From NCBI GenBank assembly GCA_045647745.1, contig JAZRMQ010000044.1, positions 1 through 34,140 on the forward strand: a DNA stretch of 34,140 nt, read 5' to 3'. The notes under the pieces are model-generated. The model made no database searches. It worked only from the letters and a program-made list of their open reading frames with translations, and was not told where the DNA came from. Shown one piece after another: positions 24,001-31,191 of the stretch. Within the stretch, counting starts at the first letter, position 1; the number at the start of each line of letters is the position of its first letter. This stretch comes from HGM04593 sp045647745 (GTDB lineage Bacteria > Bacteroidota > Bacteroidia > Bacteroidales > Bacteroidaceae). The translations under genes and the position numbers were made by a program.

Positions 24001-24883
24001 GGCTGCCGTTGGGGTAGCAACTAAACTCGGGGTAGGCGGTGTTTACTGCACAGGAGTGGCCGGGGAATTCTACCTCGGGGACAACCTCGATGTGGCGCTC
24101 GGCGGCGTATGCGACAATCTCGCGACACTCGTCTTGTGTGTAGAAATATGGGCCATAGGGCTCGTTGATGTAGTAACCGCCATATTCGGGGTCGACACTC
24201 CACGAATCGTTGCGCACTGCACCGACTGTTGTGAGGCGTGGGTATTTCTTTACCTCGAAACGCCAGCCTTGGTCGTCGGTTAAGTGCCAGTGGAAACGGT
24301 TCATCTTGTAGTATGACATCACGTCAATCATTCGCTTTATCTCCTCAATGGAAAAATAGTGACGGCTGACGTCGAGCATAAAACCGCGATATTCAAAGCG
24401 CGGTGCGTCGGTGATGCTTACGATGGGGAGTGTGTATTCGGTTACTTGGGCATCTTTTACACCTGCCATTACATTTGCCGGGAGCATTTTCTTGATACTC
24501 TGGAAGGCGTAGTAAAAGCCGTTTGAGCAGATGGCCGAGATGTTTATGCCATCGGTGGTAACGTCGAGTGTGTAGCCCTCGCAACCAAGCTCTTCGTTGC
24601 CGTTGTAAAGCGACAGGGTGATGAGCGCGTCGGCTGCAGTGGCTTTTACCTCAACTGCGTAACCTGTTACCTTGCTAAAGTGCTCGGCAAACTTTACCGC
24701 CTCGGCCGAGAGGCTGTCGGGCAGTTCGCCAGTGGCAATGGTGAAGCTTTGTGGCAAGGTGAGTGTTCCGTTGCCTACGGTTATACTCTTTGGAACGGGG
24801 GTGAGGTTTATGCTATTATCGGCTTTTGTGAACATTGGCAAGCTGATGAAGATAGCAAGCAGTAATAGTGTTACTTTTTTCAT
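21047..24883 (-). CDS. Secreted beta-N-acetylhexosaminidase (GH20) with accessory domains
   Basis: 1278 residues with signal peptide MKKVTLLLLAIFISLPMFTKA. A GH20b N-terminal domain (~22-150) is followed by the GH20 catalytic barrel (~155-520): RYFSIEEIKRMIDVMS-type helix, FHWHLTDDQGWRFEV (~195-208), VVPEVEFPGHS, and HIGGDETP with the catalytic pair Asp340-Glu341. After the barrel come ricin/lectin-like regions (~560-900), InlB-like beta modules and a C-terminal sorting domain (IYDLTGRKVENPTRGIYIIN), making it over twice the size of a plain GH20 enzyme. It should remove terminal GlcNAc or GalNAc from glycans outside the cell. It starts 27 bp after the TRIC gene. Together with the sialidase and sulfatase it fits stepwise trimming of mucin-type chains (inference). 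Confidence 0.93.
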   Translation of the reverse strand: MKKVTLLLLAIFISLPMFTKADNSINLTPVPKSITVGNGTLTLPQSFTIATGELPDSLSAEAVKFAEHFSKVTGYAVEVKATAADALITLSLYNGNEELGCEGYTLDVTTDGINISAICSNGFYYAFQSIKKMLPANVMAGVKDAQVTEYTLPIVSITDAPRFEYRGFMLDVSRHYFSIEEIKRMIDVMSYYKMNRFHWHLTDDQGWRFEVKKYPRLTTVGAVRNDSWSVDPEYGGYYINEPYGPYFYTQDECREIVAYAAERHIEVVPEVEFPGHSCAVNTAYPEFSCYPNGSHSVQVSGGIFSDVLNVANPHAVQFVKDVIDEVIEVFPYKQIHIGGDETPTNAWQDNAECQALMQKMNYTNVRELQSHFVREISDYVTQKEGDKKRTVIMWNESLTAGGTNEELIKGTGGMMMCWESGQVQPCALKAAQYGMKSVITPWGPYYINRKQSTNPGEPTGAGYGDDTVEKTYNYVPVPSSVPAELQKYYVGVQGTFWTEHVQSNYLLEYLALPRLIAIAETGWTPAAKKNFSDFQQRITKDTLLLNYNNYEYGRHYILSSSNNNEKVMPTPSTDEQQTWYRIVTTATDARAGRCIQLLRANSSEIGTGNAKAGRLWNSEIIEDENNEGYNYQLWAFIQDPANPQRWAIVNKAKPNGSVNGTPTAEDNKGRWDYDDNNRHYDFILGDKAYAANGSNYNYSIRSQKVSDTNMCLNYAGPGQTYSINLWSDPADGNGGIWEFRPLVTNEPSIDIVYPTEGTFYRIVNNTERFNGWTMYDNNSSNVTAAQQEYGADVWEITDATITDAGQTFKLRNVATGRYISDATVPVKLGANGATLTNVYNVKSGDFSIKSGNDALRPTSERATTNPNTLNKGGIYPQGTGWVYEKAHLVTFECYDQEGNLLTKAYQAAVDGKPYTATAPAIENHSIVAYEATGTTQAPTFDNIAENKSIKVTYERSAYNVIYRCVTTDGNYIKEIKYPCAIGSTHTITRPEVEFFDFESLVWSGEETFTPTADTIIEANYTTEGIMGAAAVGTAVTELQSGASYLIYNAKDETNRSGFLSVTNVGDGITTTNNISDANPGFIWNFEGSGNQFTVANNYGVYIPQLQRGSLVTGGSTPERFTFSLNSDGTTWSVKGTSNNYYWNGNSNNTFTGWDDGHPFIIYNYTPHPYFTVSHKCINEEGEELAGGVRYIKGGDQFTLLTPIFEGYSVKESNAIYDELAYVQKNIEITIIYTKSNTGIEEVTEQKAENTGIYDLTGRKVENPTRGIYIINGKKQFVK

Positions 24884-24910
24884 AATTATTTTATGGTTAG
24901 TTGTTGTTTA

Positions 24911-25561
24911 TTAATCTTCCTCTGAACGGAGTGTCGGCAGACAAATGTGGTACTTTACTGCAACGACACGTGTGATGAACACTGCTGCACCGCACATAAG
25001 GTGGGTGAACATTGGGGGGGCTCCGATGAGATAGAATAGTGCAAAGGCTAGTCCGCCGATGATGCACGCCATTGCATAAATCTCCTTGCGGAAGATGAGT
25101 GGTACTTCGTTGATGAGTACGTCGCGGATGACTCCACCGGCAGCGCCGGTCATCGTTCCCATAATAATTCCTACCCACAGTGGCAGCCCGCAGTCGATGG
25201 TCTTTTGAATTCCAACAACGGTGAACAGGGCAAGGCCGATGGCGTCGAATACAAAGAAGGTGTAGTGCATTCGTATCAGGTGTTTACGGAATATTATGAC
25301 CCAAAAGAGTGCAAGGCCTGTACAGACGAGATAAAAGGGGTCGTGCATCCAGAAAAGCGGAATGTCGAGCATTATATCGCGAATAGTACCTCCGCCGATG
25401 GCTGTTGCTGCACCAACCACGTATGCGCCGAACCAGTCGAATTGCTTTGTCGATGCAAGGCGTATGCCGCTTATGGCAAAGGCGAATGTGCCTATAAAAT
25501 CTATTATGTCGATGAAGGTGATTCTTGCACCCCAATTTATTATTGCATTTATTATTTCCAT
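24911..25561 (-). CDS. TRIC/YicG-type membrane channel (UPF0126)
   Basis: 216 residues, about seven membrane helices arranged as two repeats. The first repeat carries AIGGGTIRDIMLD and the second GAAGGVIRDVLINEVPLIF, the conserved glycine-rich and Arg-Asp elements of the family. Bacterial members form trimeric cation channels. Earlier annotations called them glycine transporters. It is the first gene of the minus-strand run leading into the hexosaminidase, and diverges from the SPFH gene. Confidence 0.92.
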   Translation of the reverse strand: MEIINAIINWGARITFIDIIDFIGTFAFAISGIRLASTKQFDWFGAYVVGAATAIGGGTIRDIMLDIPLFWMHDPFYLVCTGLALFWVIIFRKHLIRMHYTFFVFDAIGLALFTVVGIQKTIDCGLPLWVGIIMGTMTGAAGGVIRDVLINEVPLIFRKEIYAMACIIGGLAFALFYLIGAPPMFTHLMCGAAVFITRVVAVKYHICLPTLRSEED

Positions 25562-25589
25562 TTACAAAAAAATAGCTTTTACAATAGCG

Positions 25590-25621
25590 CAAATTTACAA
25601 ATAAAAATGTTCTTTGTGCAA
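25590..25621 (-). promoter_or_regulatory. Bacteroidetes-type promoter of the TRIC/hexosaminidase operon
   Basis: On the minus strand TAAATTTG (25597-25590) is an exact TAnnTTTG -7 element. TTGC (25621-25618), 20 nt upstream, is a partial -33 element. The -7 element ends 28 nt before the TRIC start codon. Confidence 0.55.
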
Positions 25622-25657
25622 TTATGTGCTGCCAATGTGATTTTATATGCCGAAAAA

Positions 25658-25689
25658 TTTGCTAAGTAAAATAAAACACTCTATATTTG
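25658..25689 (+). promoter_or_regulatory. Bacteroidetes-type promoter of the SPFH operon
   Basis: TTTG (25658-25661), a 20-nt spacer and TATATTTG (25682-25689) match the TTTG-N19/20-TAnnTTTG consensus exactly. It lies 35 nt before the ATG and diverges from the TRIC promoter. Confidence 0.7.
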
Positions 25690-25724
25690 TGATATCAAAA
25701 TAATATCATTTTAAAATTACTGCT

Positions 25725-26624
25725 ATGAATGACGTGAATGTAAAGGTTCAGGGTACCGAGAAGTATATTAACCCTGCGAGTGGCTGGCTTACTCTGTTTG
25801 TTTCGTTGGTTGGCTTGATTGGTGGTTTGGCGTTGCCTGTTGCAATGCTTGCCAATGAGCGTTCCGACTGGTGGGGGCTTATGTTCCTTTTGCCGCTGGT
25901 GAGTATTATATTTTTGTGTGGACTCTTTGTGGTTAATCCCAATGAGAGCACTGTAATTACATTCTTTGGTAAATATGAGGGTACTGTGGTGAAAAACGGC
26001 TTTTTCTACTACAACCCCTTTGCTACAAAAAAAAGTATATCGTTGCGTGCCCGTAACCTCAATGGTGAGCCTATAAAGGTTAATGACCTTATGGGTAACC
26101 CAATTATGATTGGCGTGGTGCTGGTGTGGAAGGTTAAGGATACTTTCAAGGCTTCATTCGAGGTTGATGACTATTCACGCTTTGTTGATGTGCAGAGTGA
26201 GGCGGCTATCCGTAACCTTGCCGGTGCTTACCCCTATGATAATCTTGAAAATGAGGATGCAAGCATTACCCTGCGCAATGGTGGCGAGGAGGTGAATGAG
26301 TTGCTCGAAAAATCACTCGCCGAGCGTCTTGCTATTGCCGGCATTGAGGTTATGGAGGCGAGAATAAGTTACCTTGCTTATGCTCCCGAAATTGCGAGCG
26401 CAATGCTTCAGCGTCAACAAGCGACAGCAATGGTGGCGGCACGTCACAAGATTGTTGAGGGTGCTGTGGGAATGGTGCAGATGGCTCTTGAACAGCTGTC
26501 AGAGAAGGAGATTATTGAGCTCGACGAGGAGAAAAAGGCTGCAATGGTGAGCAATCTGATGGTGGTGCTTACAAGCGACAGGGCTGCAACTCCGGTGGTT
26601 AACACTGGTACTTTGTATCAATAA
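25725..26624 (+). CDS. SPFH/band-7 (stomatin-like) membrane protein
   Basis: 299 residues. Two hydrophobic segments (~20-43 and ~52-70) precede an SPFH domain (~70-250): NPNESTVITFFGKYEGTVV, FFYYNPFATKKSISLRARNL and EARISYLAYAPEIASAMLQR. A helical tail follows, rich in Gln, Ala and Glu. Such proteins form oligomeric scaffolds in the membrane. The specific role is unknown. It is the first gene of a group with the Arc-like and small membrane proteins (13 and 15 bp gaps). Confidence 0.9.
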   Translation: MNDVNVKVQGTEKYINPASGWLTLFVSLVGLIGGLALPVAMLANERSDWWGLMFLLPLVSIIFLCGLFVVNPNESTVITFFGKYEGTVVKNGFFYYNPFATKKSISLRARNLNGEPIKVNDLMGNPIMIGVVLVWKVKDTFKASFEVDDYSRFVDVQSEAAIRNLAGAYPYDNLENEDASITLRNGGEEVNELLEKSLAERLAIAGIEVMEARISYLAYAPEIASAMLQRQQATAMVAARHKIVEGAVGMVQMALEQLSEKEIIELDEEKKAAMVSNLMVVLTSDRAATPVVNTGTLYQ

Positions 26625-26637
26625 ACAGGGCTCTCGT

Positions 26638-26826
26638 ATGGCAAAAGATAAAAAGTCTTTTGTGCTGAGAATTAACAGCGAAACAATGTCGGCGCTCGAA
26701 AAATGGGCGGCCGACGAGTTTCGCAGTGTCAATGGCCAGCTGGAGTTTTTGATAACCGATGCTCTGAAAAAGGCCGGGCGTCTGAAGGCTGCCGATGGGG
26801 CTGCGTGCGAGGGTGTCAATGAGTAA
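26638..26826 (+). CDS. Arc-like ribbon-helix-helix DNA-binding protein
   Basis: 62 residues. KSFVLRINSETMSALEKWAA followed by DEFRSVNGQLEFLITDAL fits the Arc/MetJ ribbon-helix-helix fold: a short beta strand (residues ~6-12), a first helix, and a second helix containing NGQLEFLI. It would bind DNA as a dimer or tetramer. Its position directly after the SPFH gene suggests autoregulation of this small operon, or that the fold here serves a protein-protein role (inference). Confidence 0.78.
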   Translation: MAKDKKSFVLRINSETMSALEKWAADEFRSVNGQLEFLITDALKKAGRLKAADGAACEGVNE

Positions 26827-26841
26827 AAAAAAGAGGTGCTT

Positions 26842-27159
26842 ATGGATGGATTATTGAATTTTTTGTTGGCCTTTGTGCTTGTGGTTTTTGCAGTGCTTGT
26901 GCTTTTGGGTAAAGCTGATGGAATGATGGCGAAATATAAGCTGACCATTGAGGAGGGCAAGCTTAAATTTGTAAAATATTGCAGATACGATGCAAAGCGC
27001 GCACGTCCGTTTTTTGCTCTTGTGCTATTTTTGATTGCTGCAATGCTGGTGCTTGAATATATCTTTCGTCCAGTCCCCGAGTGGTATGCCTTAATAGTTC
27101 TGGCGATTGTGCTGCCTTTGGTGTTGTTGATGGAGCTGAAGTGCCGCAAGAGGGATTGA
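26842..27159 (+). CDS. Small membrane protein, possibly DUF3784-like
   Basis: 105 residues from the ATG at 26842. I prefer this start to a GTG at 26836 because aagagg lies 5 nt upstream of the ATG and would overlap the GTG. There are three hydrophobic segments (~3-23, ~52-70 and ~77-95). Between the first two lies a basic region, GKADGMMAKYKLTIEEGK, that resembles DUF3784 proteins. Function unknown. It belongs to the SPFH/Arc-like operon. Confidence 0.7.
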   Translation: MDGLLNFLLAFVLVVFAVLVLLGKADGMMAKYKLTIEEGKLKFVKYCRYDAKRARPFFALVLFLIAAMLVLEYIFRPVPEWYALIVLAIVLPLVLLMELKCRKRD

Positions 27160-27220
27160 TGCTTGCCGAACCATTTGCGATTTTTGTTTTTATTATTAGT
27201 GGTGTGATATATTTTTTTAC

Positions 27221-27228
27221 TATCTTCG
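27221..27228 (+). promoter_or_regulatory. Possible -7 element for nadA
   Basis: TATCTTCG matches TAnnTTTG with one mismatch, 27 nt before the nadA start codon. No convincing TTTG -33 element is seen at the usual spacing. Confidence 0.35.
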
Positions 27229-27255
27229 CATTATACAAAGTAAACAATAACGATT

Positions 27256-28236
27256 ATGATAAAGCAGGAGTGGATAGAAAAGGGATACATTGACGAAGCA
27301 ATCCCCGAGGGTGTAGATTTGAAAACCGAGATACGCCGTTTGTGTGAGGAGAAGAATGCTGTTGTGCTGGCGCACTATTATACCGATGGTACAGTGCAGG
27401 ACGTTGCCGATTTTGTGGGCGACAGCCTTGCGCTTGCACAGATTGCCGAAAAGACAACTGCCGATATTCTGGTGATGTGCGGTGTGCACTTTATGGCCGA
27501 GACCAACAAAATTCTCTCGCCCGACAAAAAGGTTCTTATCCCCGACCTTAACGCCGGTTGTTCGCTTGCCGAGAGCTGTCCGGCCGAGGAGCTTGCAAAG
27601 TTCAAGGCTCTGCACCCCGAGCACAAGGTGGTGGCCTATGTGAACACGTCGGCCGCGGTGAAGGCTCTGACCGATATTGTGGTGACATCGACCAATGCCC
27701 GCGCTATTGTGGAGAGTTTTCCAAAGGACGAGAAGATTATTTTTGCTCCCGACAAGAATTTAGGCGGTTATCTCAATGCTGTGACTAATCGCAATATGCT
27801 TTTGTGGAACGGCGGTTGCCACGTTCACGAACAATTTTCTATTGAGAAGATTGTGGAGCTAAAAGCTACTCACCCGGCTGCAAAGGTGCTTGCTCACCCC
27901 GAGTGCAAGAGTGGCGTGCTTGCACTTGCCGATTTTATAGGCTCTACGGCGGCAATTCTTGCCTTTGCCGAGAAGGATGAGGCTACTGAATTTATAGTGG
28001 CTACCGAGAGTGGTATTCTGCACGAGATGATGAAGCGTTGCCCCGGAAAGGTGTTCCTGCCTGTTCCGCCAACAACTGGGCCTTGCGCTTGTAACGAGTG
28101 TGCTTATATGCGCTTGAACACTCTTGAGAAGTTGTACAACACTCTTAAATATGAGTGGCCGAATGTTGAGCTTGACGAGGAACTGCGCGCAGAGGCAAAG
28201 AAGCCTATTGTGAGAATGTTGGAGCTGTCAAAGTAA
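27256..28236 (+). CDS. nadA: Quinolinate synthase
   Basis: 326 residues, the normal length for the family. It condenses iminoaspartate with dihydroxyacetone phosphate to quinolinate in de novo NAD synthesis, using a 4Fe-4S cluster. Visible hallmarks are VLAHYYTDGTVQDVADFVGD near residue 37, LVMCGVHFMAE (Cys75), NGGCHVHEQF (Cys188) and GPCACNECAYMRLN (Cys277, Cys279, Cys282), which supply the cluster ligands, plus PDLNAGCSLAESCP. It is cytosolic. nadB and nadC are not in this window. It has its own possible promoter and ends at a bidirectional terminator. Confidence 0.96.
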   Translation: MIKQEWIEKGYIDEAIPEGVDLKTEIRRLCEEKNAVVLAHYYTDGTVQDVADFVGDSLALAQIAEKTTADILVMCGVHFMAETNKILSPDKKVLIPDLNAGCSLAESCPAEELAKFKALHPEHKVVAYVNTSAAVKALTDIVVTSTNARAIVESFPKDEKIIFAPDKNLGGYLNAVTNRNMLLWNGGCHVHEQFSIEKIVELKATHPAAKVLAHPECKSGVLALADFIGSTAAILAFAEKDEATEFIVATESGILHEMMKRCPGKVFLPVPPTTGPCACNECAYMRLNTLEKLYNTLKYEWPNVELDEELRAEAKKPIVRMLELSK

Positions 28237-28254
28237 GGGATAGCATATATTGAT

Positions 28255-28286
28255 AAAAAATGAGAGCCACGGCTCTCATTTTTTTT
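28255..28286. terminator. Bidirectional intrinsic terminator
   Basis: Stem tgagagcc (28261-28268) / ggctctca (28271-28278) has an A-run before it (28255-28260) and a T-run after it (28279-28286). It therefore works for nadA on the plus strand and for the convergent alpha/beta hydrolase gene on the minus strand. Confidence 0.9.
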
Positions 28287-28287
28287 G

Positions 28288-29226
28288 TTATCTGATAAAC
28301 TCGACGATGTGTGAGATTAGCTCTGCCTTTATCGGTAGGTCGGGGTTGCTGTATGTTGCCAACTGTTTCATCTGGTCGGTGGTATCACACTGCTTTAGAA
28401 CGTGGTTCATATTCTCTATTATATGCAACGATGCTGTGGGCTGTGCGCTGTGTAGCTTTTCGGCCTCCTTAACGCTCACCTGAATATCCTTGTCGCCTTG
28501 TACTATGAGCACAGGGATATTTAGCTTTGCTATCTCTTGTGCTGGGTTGTAGCGGAACCAAGAGATTAGGTAGGGTTGTACGCTCCGGCGATAGAGTGCT
28601 GCGAGGTAGAACGGTATTTGTTCCACCGTACGTCCTTCGCGCAACTCTTTGCATATTGCGGCCGACTCCTCCTGCAGTTGTGCCGGCTGGCTTTGCAGTT
28701 GTTGCTCCAGAATTTCGTATGCAGGGCTGCCGCAACCCGAGATTGAGATGTAGGCTTTTACCGCTTTGCTGTGGCTTGCGGCAATCATTCCAATGAGCGA
28801 GCCTTCGCTGTGTCCCGCAATGATGACCTTGCTGAAACGTTTGTCATTGGCAAGCTTGTCGGCCCAAGCGGCGGCATCGTCAATATAATGGTCGAAACGT
28901 AGTTCCTCCTCTTTGCAACCGGCTGCACTGCTTGTTCCAATGCCTCGCTTGTCGTAACGGACCGTTGCAATGCCGTTGGCAGCAAGTTCTTGTGCAAGGT
29001 AGAGCAGTGAATTGTTGCTGATTCCTGCACCTATGCTGTTGCCGTTCATATCGGTAGGTCCACTGCCGGCAATAATCAGCACCACGGGGCAGGGAAGGGT
29101 GCTCTCGGGGAGCATCAGTTTGCCGTGAATTTCGCCGGTGGAGGTGCATAGGGTTATAGCCTCTTCACTTGCGTGAAGGGCTGCCGCTGTCAGCAATGCT
29201 GCAAGGAGTGAAAAGATGCGTTTCAT
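28288..29226 (-). CDS. Exported alpha/beta hydrolase (S33-like)
   Basis: 312 residues with an N-terminal signal peptide (ends near AALHAS). The alpha/beta-hydrolase fold shows the oxyanion region IIAGSGPTDMNGN, the strand VRYDKRGIGTS, the nucleophile elbow GHSEGS (Ser140), a probable Asp247 (VQGDKDIQV) and His275 (ENMNHVLK). It resembles secreted serine hydrolases and esterases of Bacteroidales. Its substrate is unknown. It begins 8 bp after the D-Ala-D-Ala ligase-like gene, so it is the last gene of that cell-wall operon. A role on peptidoglycan peptides or esters is possible but unproven. Confidence 0.87.
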   Translation of the reverse strand: MKRIFSLLAALLTAAALHASEEAITLCTSTGEIHGKLMLPESTLPCPVVLIIAGSGPTDMNGNSIGAGISNNSLLYLAQELAANGIATVRYDKRGIGTSSAAGCKEEELRFDHYIDDAAAWADKLANDKRFSKVIIAGHSEGSLIGMIAASHSKAVKAYISISGCGSPAYEILEQQLQSQPAQLQEESAAICKELREGRTVEQIPFYLAALYRRSVQPYLISWFRYNPAQEIAKLNIPVLIVQGDKDIQVSVKEAEKLHSAQPTASLHIIENMNHVLKQCDTTDQMKQLATYSNPDLPIKAELISHIVEFIR

Positions 29227-29234
29227 TGTTGTTA

Positions 29235-30443
29235 TTACATTTTGCTACCGAACTTTCCGCCCATCTTGCCGCCGCCCTTTGCGCCACCGATGCTCTTTGC
29301 CGCAAAGATGTTCTCGCCATAGTTTACGGCTTTGAAACCTGCATCTTGCTTGCGGCGGAAAGCTATCTCAATGAGTTTGTCTATGAGGGCTGTGAAGTTT
29401 ATTTCGCTGTACTCCCACAGATAGAACGACAACGAGCCGGGGATGGTGTTTATCTCGTTTACGAAAATATCACCGGTTGCCTCGTCGATGATAAAGTCGA
29501 TGCGCGCAACGCCGTCGCAAGAGAGTGCGCGGAATGTGTCGCAAGCGGCTTTCTGTATAAAGTCGGTGCTCTCTTTGGGTAGATTGGCCGGTATCTCGCG
29601 AACGGTAGACTGCATTCCTTGTGACTGCTTGCCACCACCGTTCATATATTTATCTTGATAAGAGAGAATCTCACCACTGCGAACAGGAACCTCGCACACC
29701 GATGGCTGACACTCGTAGTAGTTGCCAAGAACGGCGCAGTTTACCTCTTTGAGCTTCTGCACATATTTTTCGATGATGACACGGCTTGTGAATGATATTG
29801 CGTAGTCAATGGCGTCGAGTAGCTCCTCGCGGTTGTGTGCTGCGCGTATGCCCACGCTTGAACCGCTGTTGGCCGGCTTTACAATAACTGGGTAACCAAG
29901 CTTCTGTTCGATGCCGGCAATGGTGCTCTCCTGCTGCTCGCTCCACTCTTTGTCGCTGAACCAATAGTAGTCAATGACAGGGATACCACACTCTTTGAGA
30001 ATCATCTTCATTGTGATTTTGTCCATACCATTTGCCGATGCAAGGGTGTTGCAACCGGTGTATGGAATACCCGAGAACTCCATCACGCCTTGGAATGTTC
30101 CATCCTCGCAGTTGGTGCCGTGGAGTGCCGGCAGAATAACGTCGAGCTTGGTGACAATCTCCTTTTGAAAGAATCCTCTTTTGGTGCGGTAGAGGTTGGT
30201 GTCGCCGTAAATAGGCTTCATATATACCTCCTCGCACATTGAGAGCAACTTTTTGGTGTCGCGGTAGTTGGCAACGTTGAGCAGGGCCTCACCGGTGTAC
30301 CATTTACCCTCTTTGGTGATATATATTGGAGTTATATCATACTTTTCTCTGTCCATTGCAGCCATTGCTTGATTGGCTGTGATTACTGAAATTTCGTTCT
30401 CGACGGAGCGCCCGCCAAAAACAACACCTACGTTTGTTTTCAT
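29235..30443 (-). CDS. ddl: Long, divergent D-alanine-D-alanine ligase-like ATP-grasp enzyme
   Basis: 402 residues, longer than typical Ddl (about 300-350). ATP-grasp hallmarks are present: GVVFGGRSVENEIS at the N-terminus, LHGTNCEDGTFQGVMEFSGI, VIVKPANSGSSVGI and ARIDFIID. The final motif reads NEINTIPGSLSFYLWE (~330-346), unlike the common NTxPGFTxxSxYP. The region EKYVQKLKEVNCAVLGN (~225-241) also departs from the usual pattern. The C-terminus is a Gly/Lys-rich tail (GGAKGGGKMGGKFGSKM). It probably joins D-Ala to D-Ala or another D-residue in the cytosol. It lies 31 bp after the restriction endonuclease and upstream of the hydrolase. Confidence 0.85.
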   Translation of the reverse strand: MKTNVGVVFGGRSVENEISVITANQAMAAMDREKYDITPIYITKEGKWYTGEALLNVANYRDTKKLLSMCEEVYMKPIYGDTNLYRTKRGFFQKEIVTKLDVILPALHGTNCEDGTFQGVMEFSGIPYTGCNTLASANGMDKITMKMILKECGIPVIDYYWFSDKEWSEQQESTIAGIEQKLGYPVIVKPANSGSSVGIRAAHNREELLDAIDYAISFTSRVIIEKYVQKLKEVNCAVLGNYYECQPSVCEVPVRSGEILSYQDKYMNGGGKQSQGMQSTVREIPANLPKESTDFIQKAACDTFRALSCDGVARIDFIIDEATGDIFVNEINTIPGSLSFYLWEYSEINFTALIDKLIEIAFRRKQDAGFKAVNYGENIFAAKSIGGAKGGGKMGGKFGSKM

Positions 30444-30474
30444 TGTTTTATGTTTGTTATTTTTTGTTTGTCAC

Positions 30475-31185
30475 TTAATTCTCATTTCTTTTAAAGATAA
30501 TCCCTAATTGCGCTTTTGTGTTTTCGTATGATATTTCTTCGATAGGTAGTTTATGTGAATTACGAAATGAATTTGAGATCATTAACCTACCATTGTTACG
30601 TGTGTTTTTGCTGCTTTCAGACCATTTACGGTTGTCTTGTTGATGTTCGTCCCTAAAATTGATTTCTTCTAAACAATATGTTTCTAGATCTTCAATAAAT
30701 ATATGTCGTTCTTTCGCGTTGTTTGGTGTACCATATTCTCCTTTAATGGAGTATTTTATTTTTAAGACGATGAATGCTTTTGTTGTATTAGGATTTTCTA
30801 GGCAATAGTTATTATATAGCTGCCCAATTGCTGCAACAGCATTGTTGTTTATCCCTCTTTTCTCAGCTTTTATGTTGATTAAAAAGCAAAAATTATTTTT
30901 TTCAGAACAGCAGTCATAACTTTTGTTTGTGGTGGCTCCAGAACTACGCTTAATAGAATATTTATTTTTTTCACAATTGGTATATGTTTCTAACTTAGAA
31001 ATAATAAATTCTTCTAAAATATATCCAATAGCGGTTGATGATTCAATACTATTATTCTCGTTCTGTAATAGATTGTATTCTTCTAATTTTAAGATCAACT
31101 CTTTTCCGTAGACCTTAAAAATATTAGTCGCATATGACTTTATGCTTTTTTGAAAATCAACGATTTTGTTGTAGTATTTATTCAT
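30475..31185 (-). CDS. Putative type II restriction endonuclease
   Basis: 236 residues, AT-rich codon use like its methyltransferase neighbour. I do not recognise a named family. It has an N-terminal helical region with GYILEEFI (Glu58-Glu59), then RSSGATTNKSYDCC (Asp91) and the strand FLINIKAEK (residues 101-109, Lys106 and Lys109), then AVAAIGQLYNNYC and KAFIVLKIKY. This order resembles a PD-(D/E)xK nuclease core, though Asn104 occupies the acidic position if Lys106 is the motif lysine. Its start lies 6 bp after the cytosine methyltransferase stop codon, which strongly supports a restriction role. Confidence 0.68.
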   Translation of the reverse strand: MNKYYNKIVDFQKSIKSYATNIFKVYGKELILKLEEYNLLQNENNSIESSTAIGYILEEFIISKLETYTNCEKNKYSIKRSSGATTNKSYDCCSEKNNFCFLINIKAEKRGINNNAVAAIGQLYNNYCLENPNTTKAFIVLKIKYSIKGEYGTPNNAKERHIFIEDLETYCLEEINFRDEHQQDNRKWSESSKNTRNNGRLMISNSFRNSHKLPIEEISYENTKAQLGIIFKRNEN

Positions 31186-31191
31186 AGCTTA

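Noticed and set aside
26499..27149. 216-codon minus-strand frame opposite the SPFH operon
   Set aside because: Ser/Thr-rich shadow; the plus strand there holds three better-supported genes with a good promoter.
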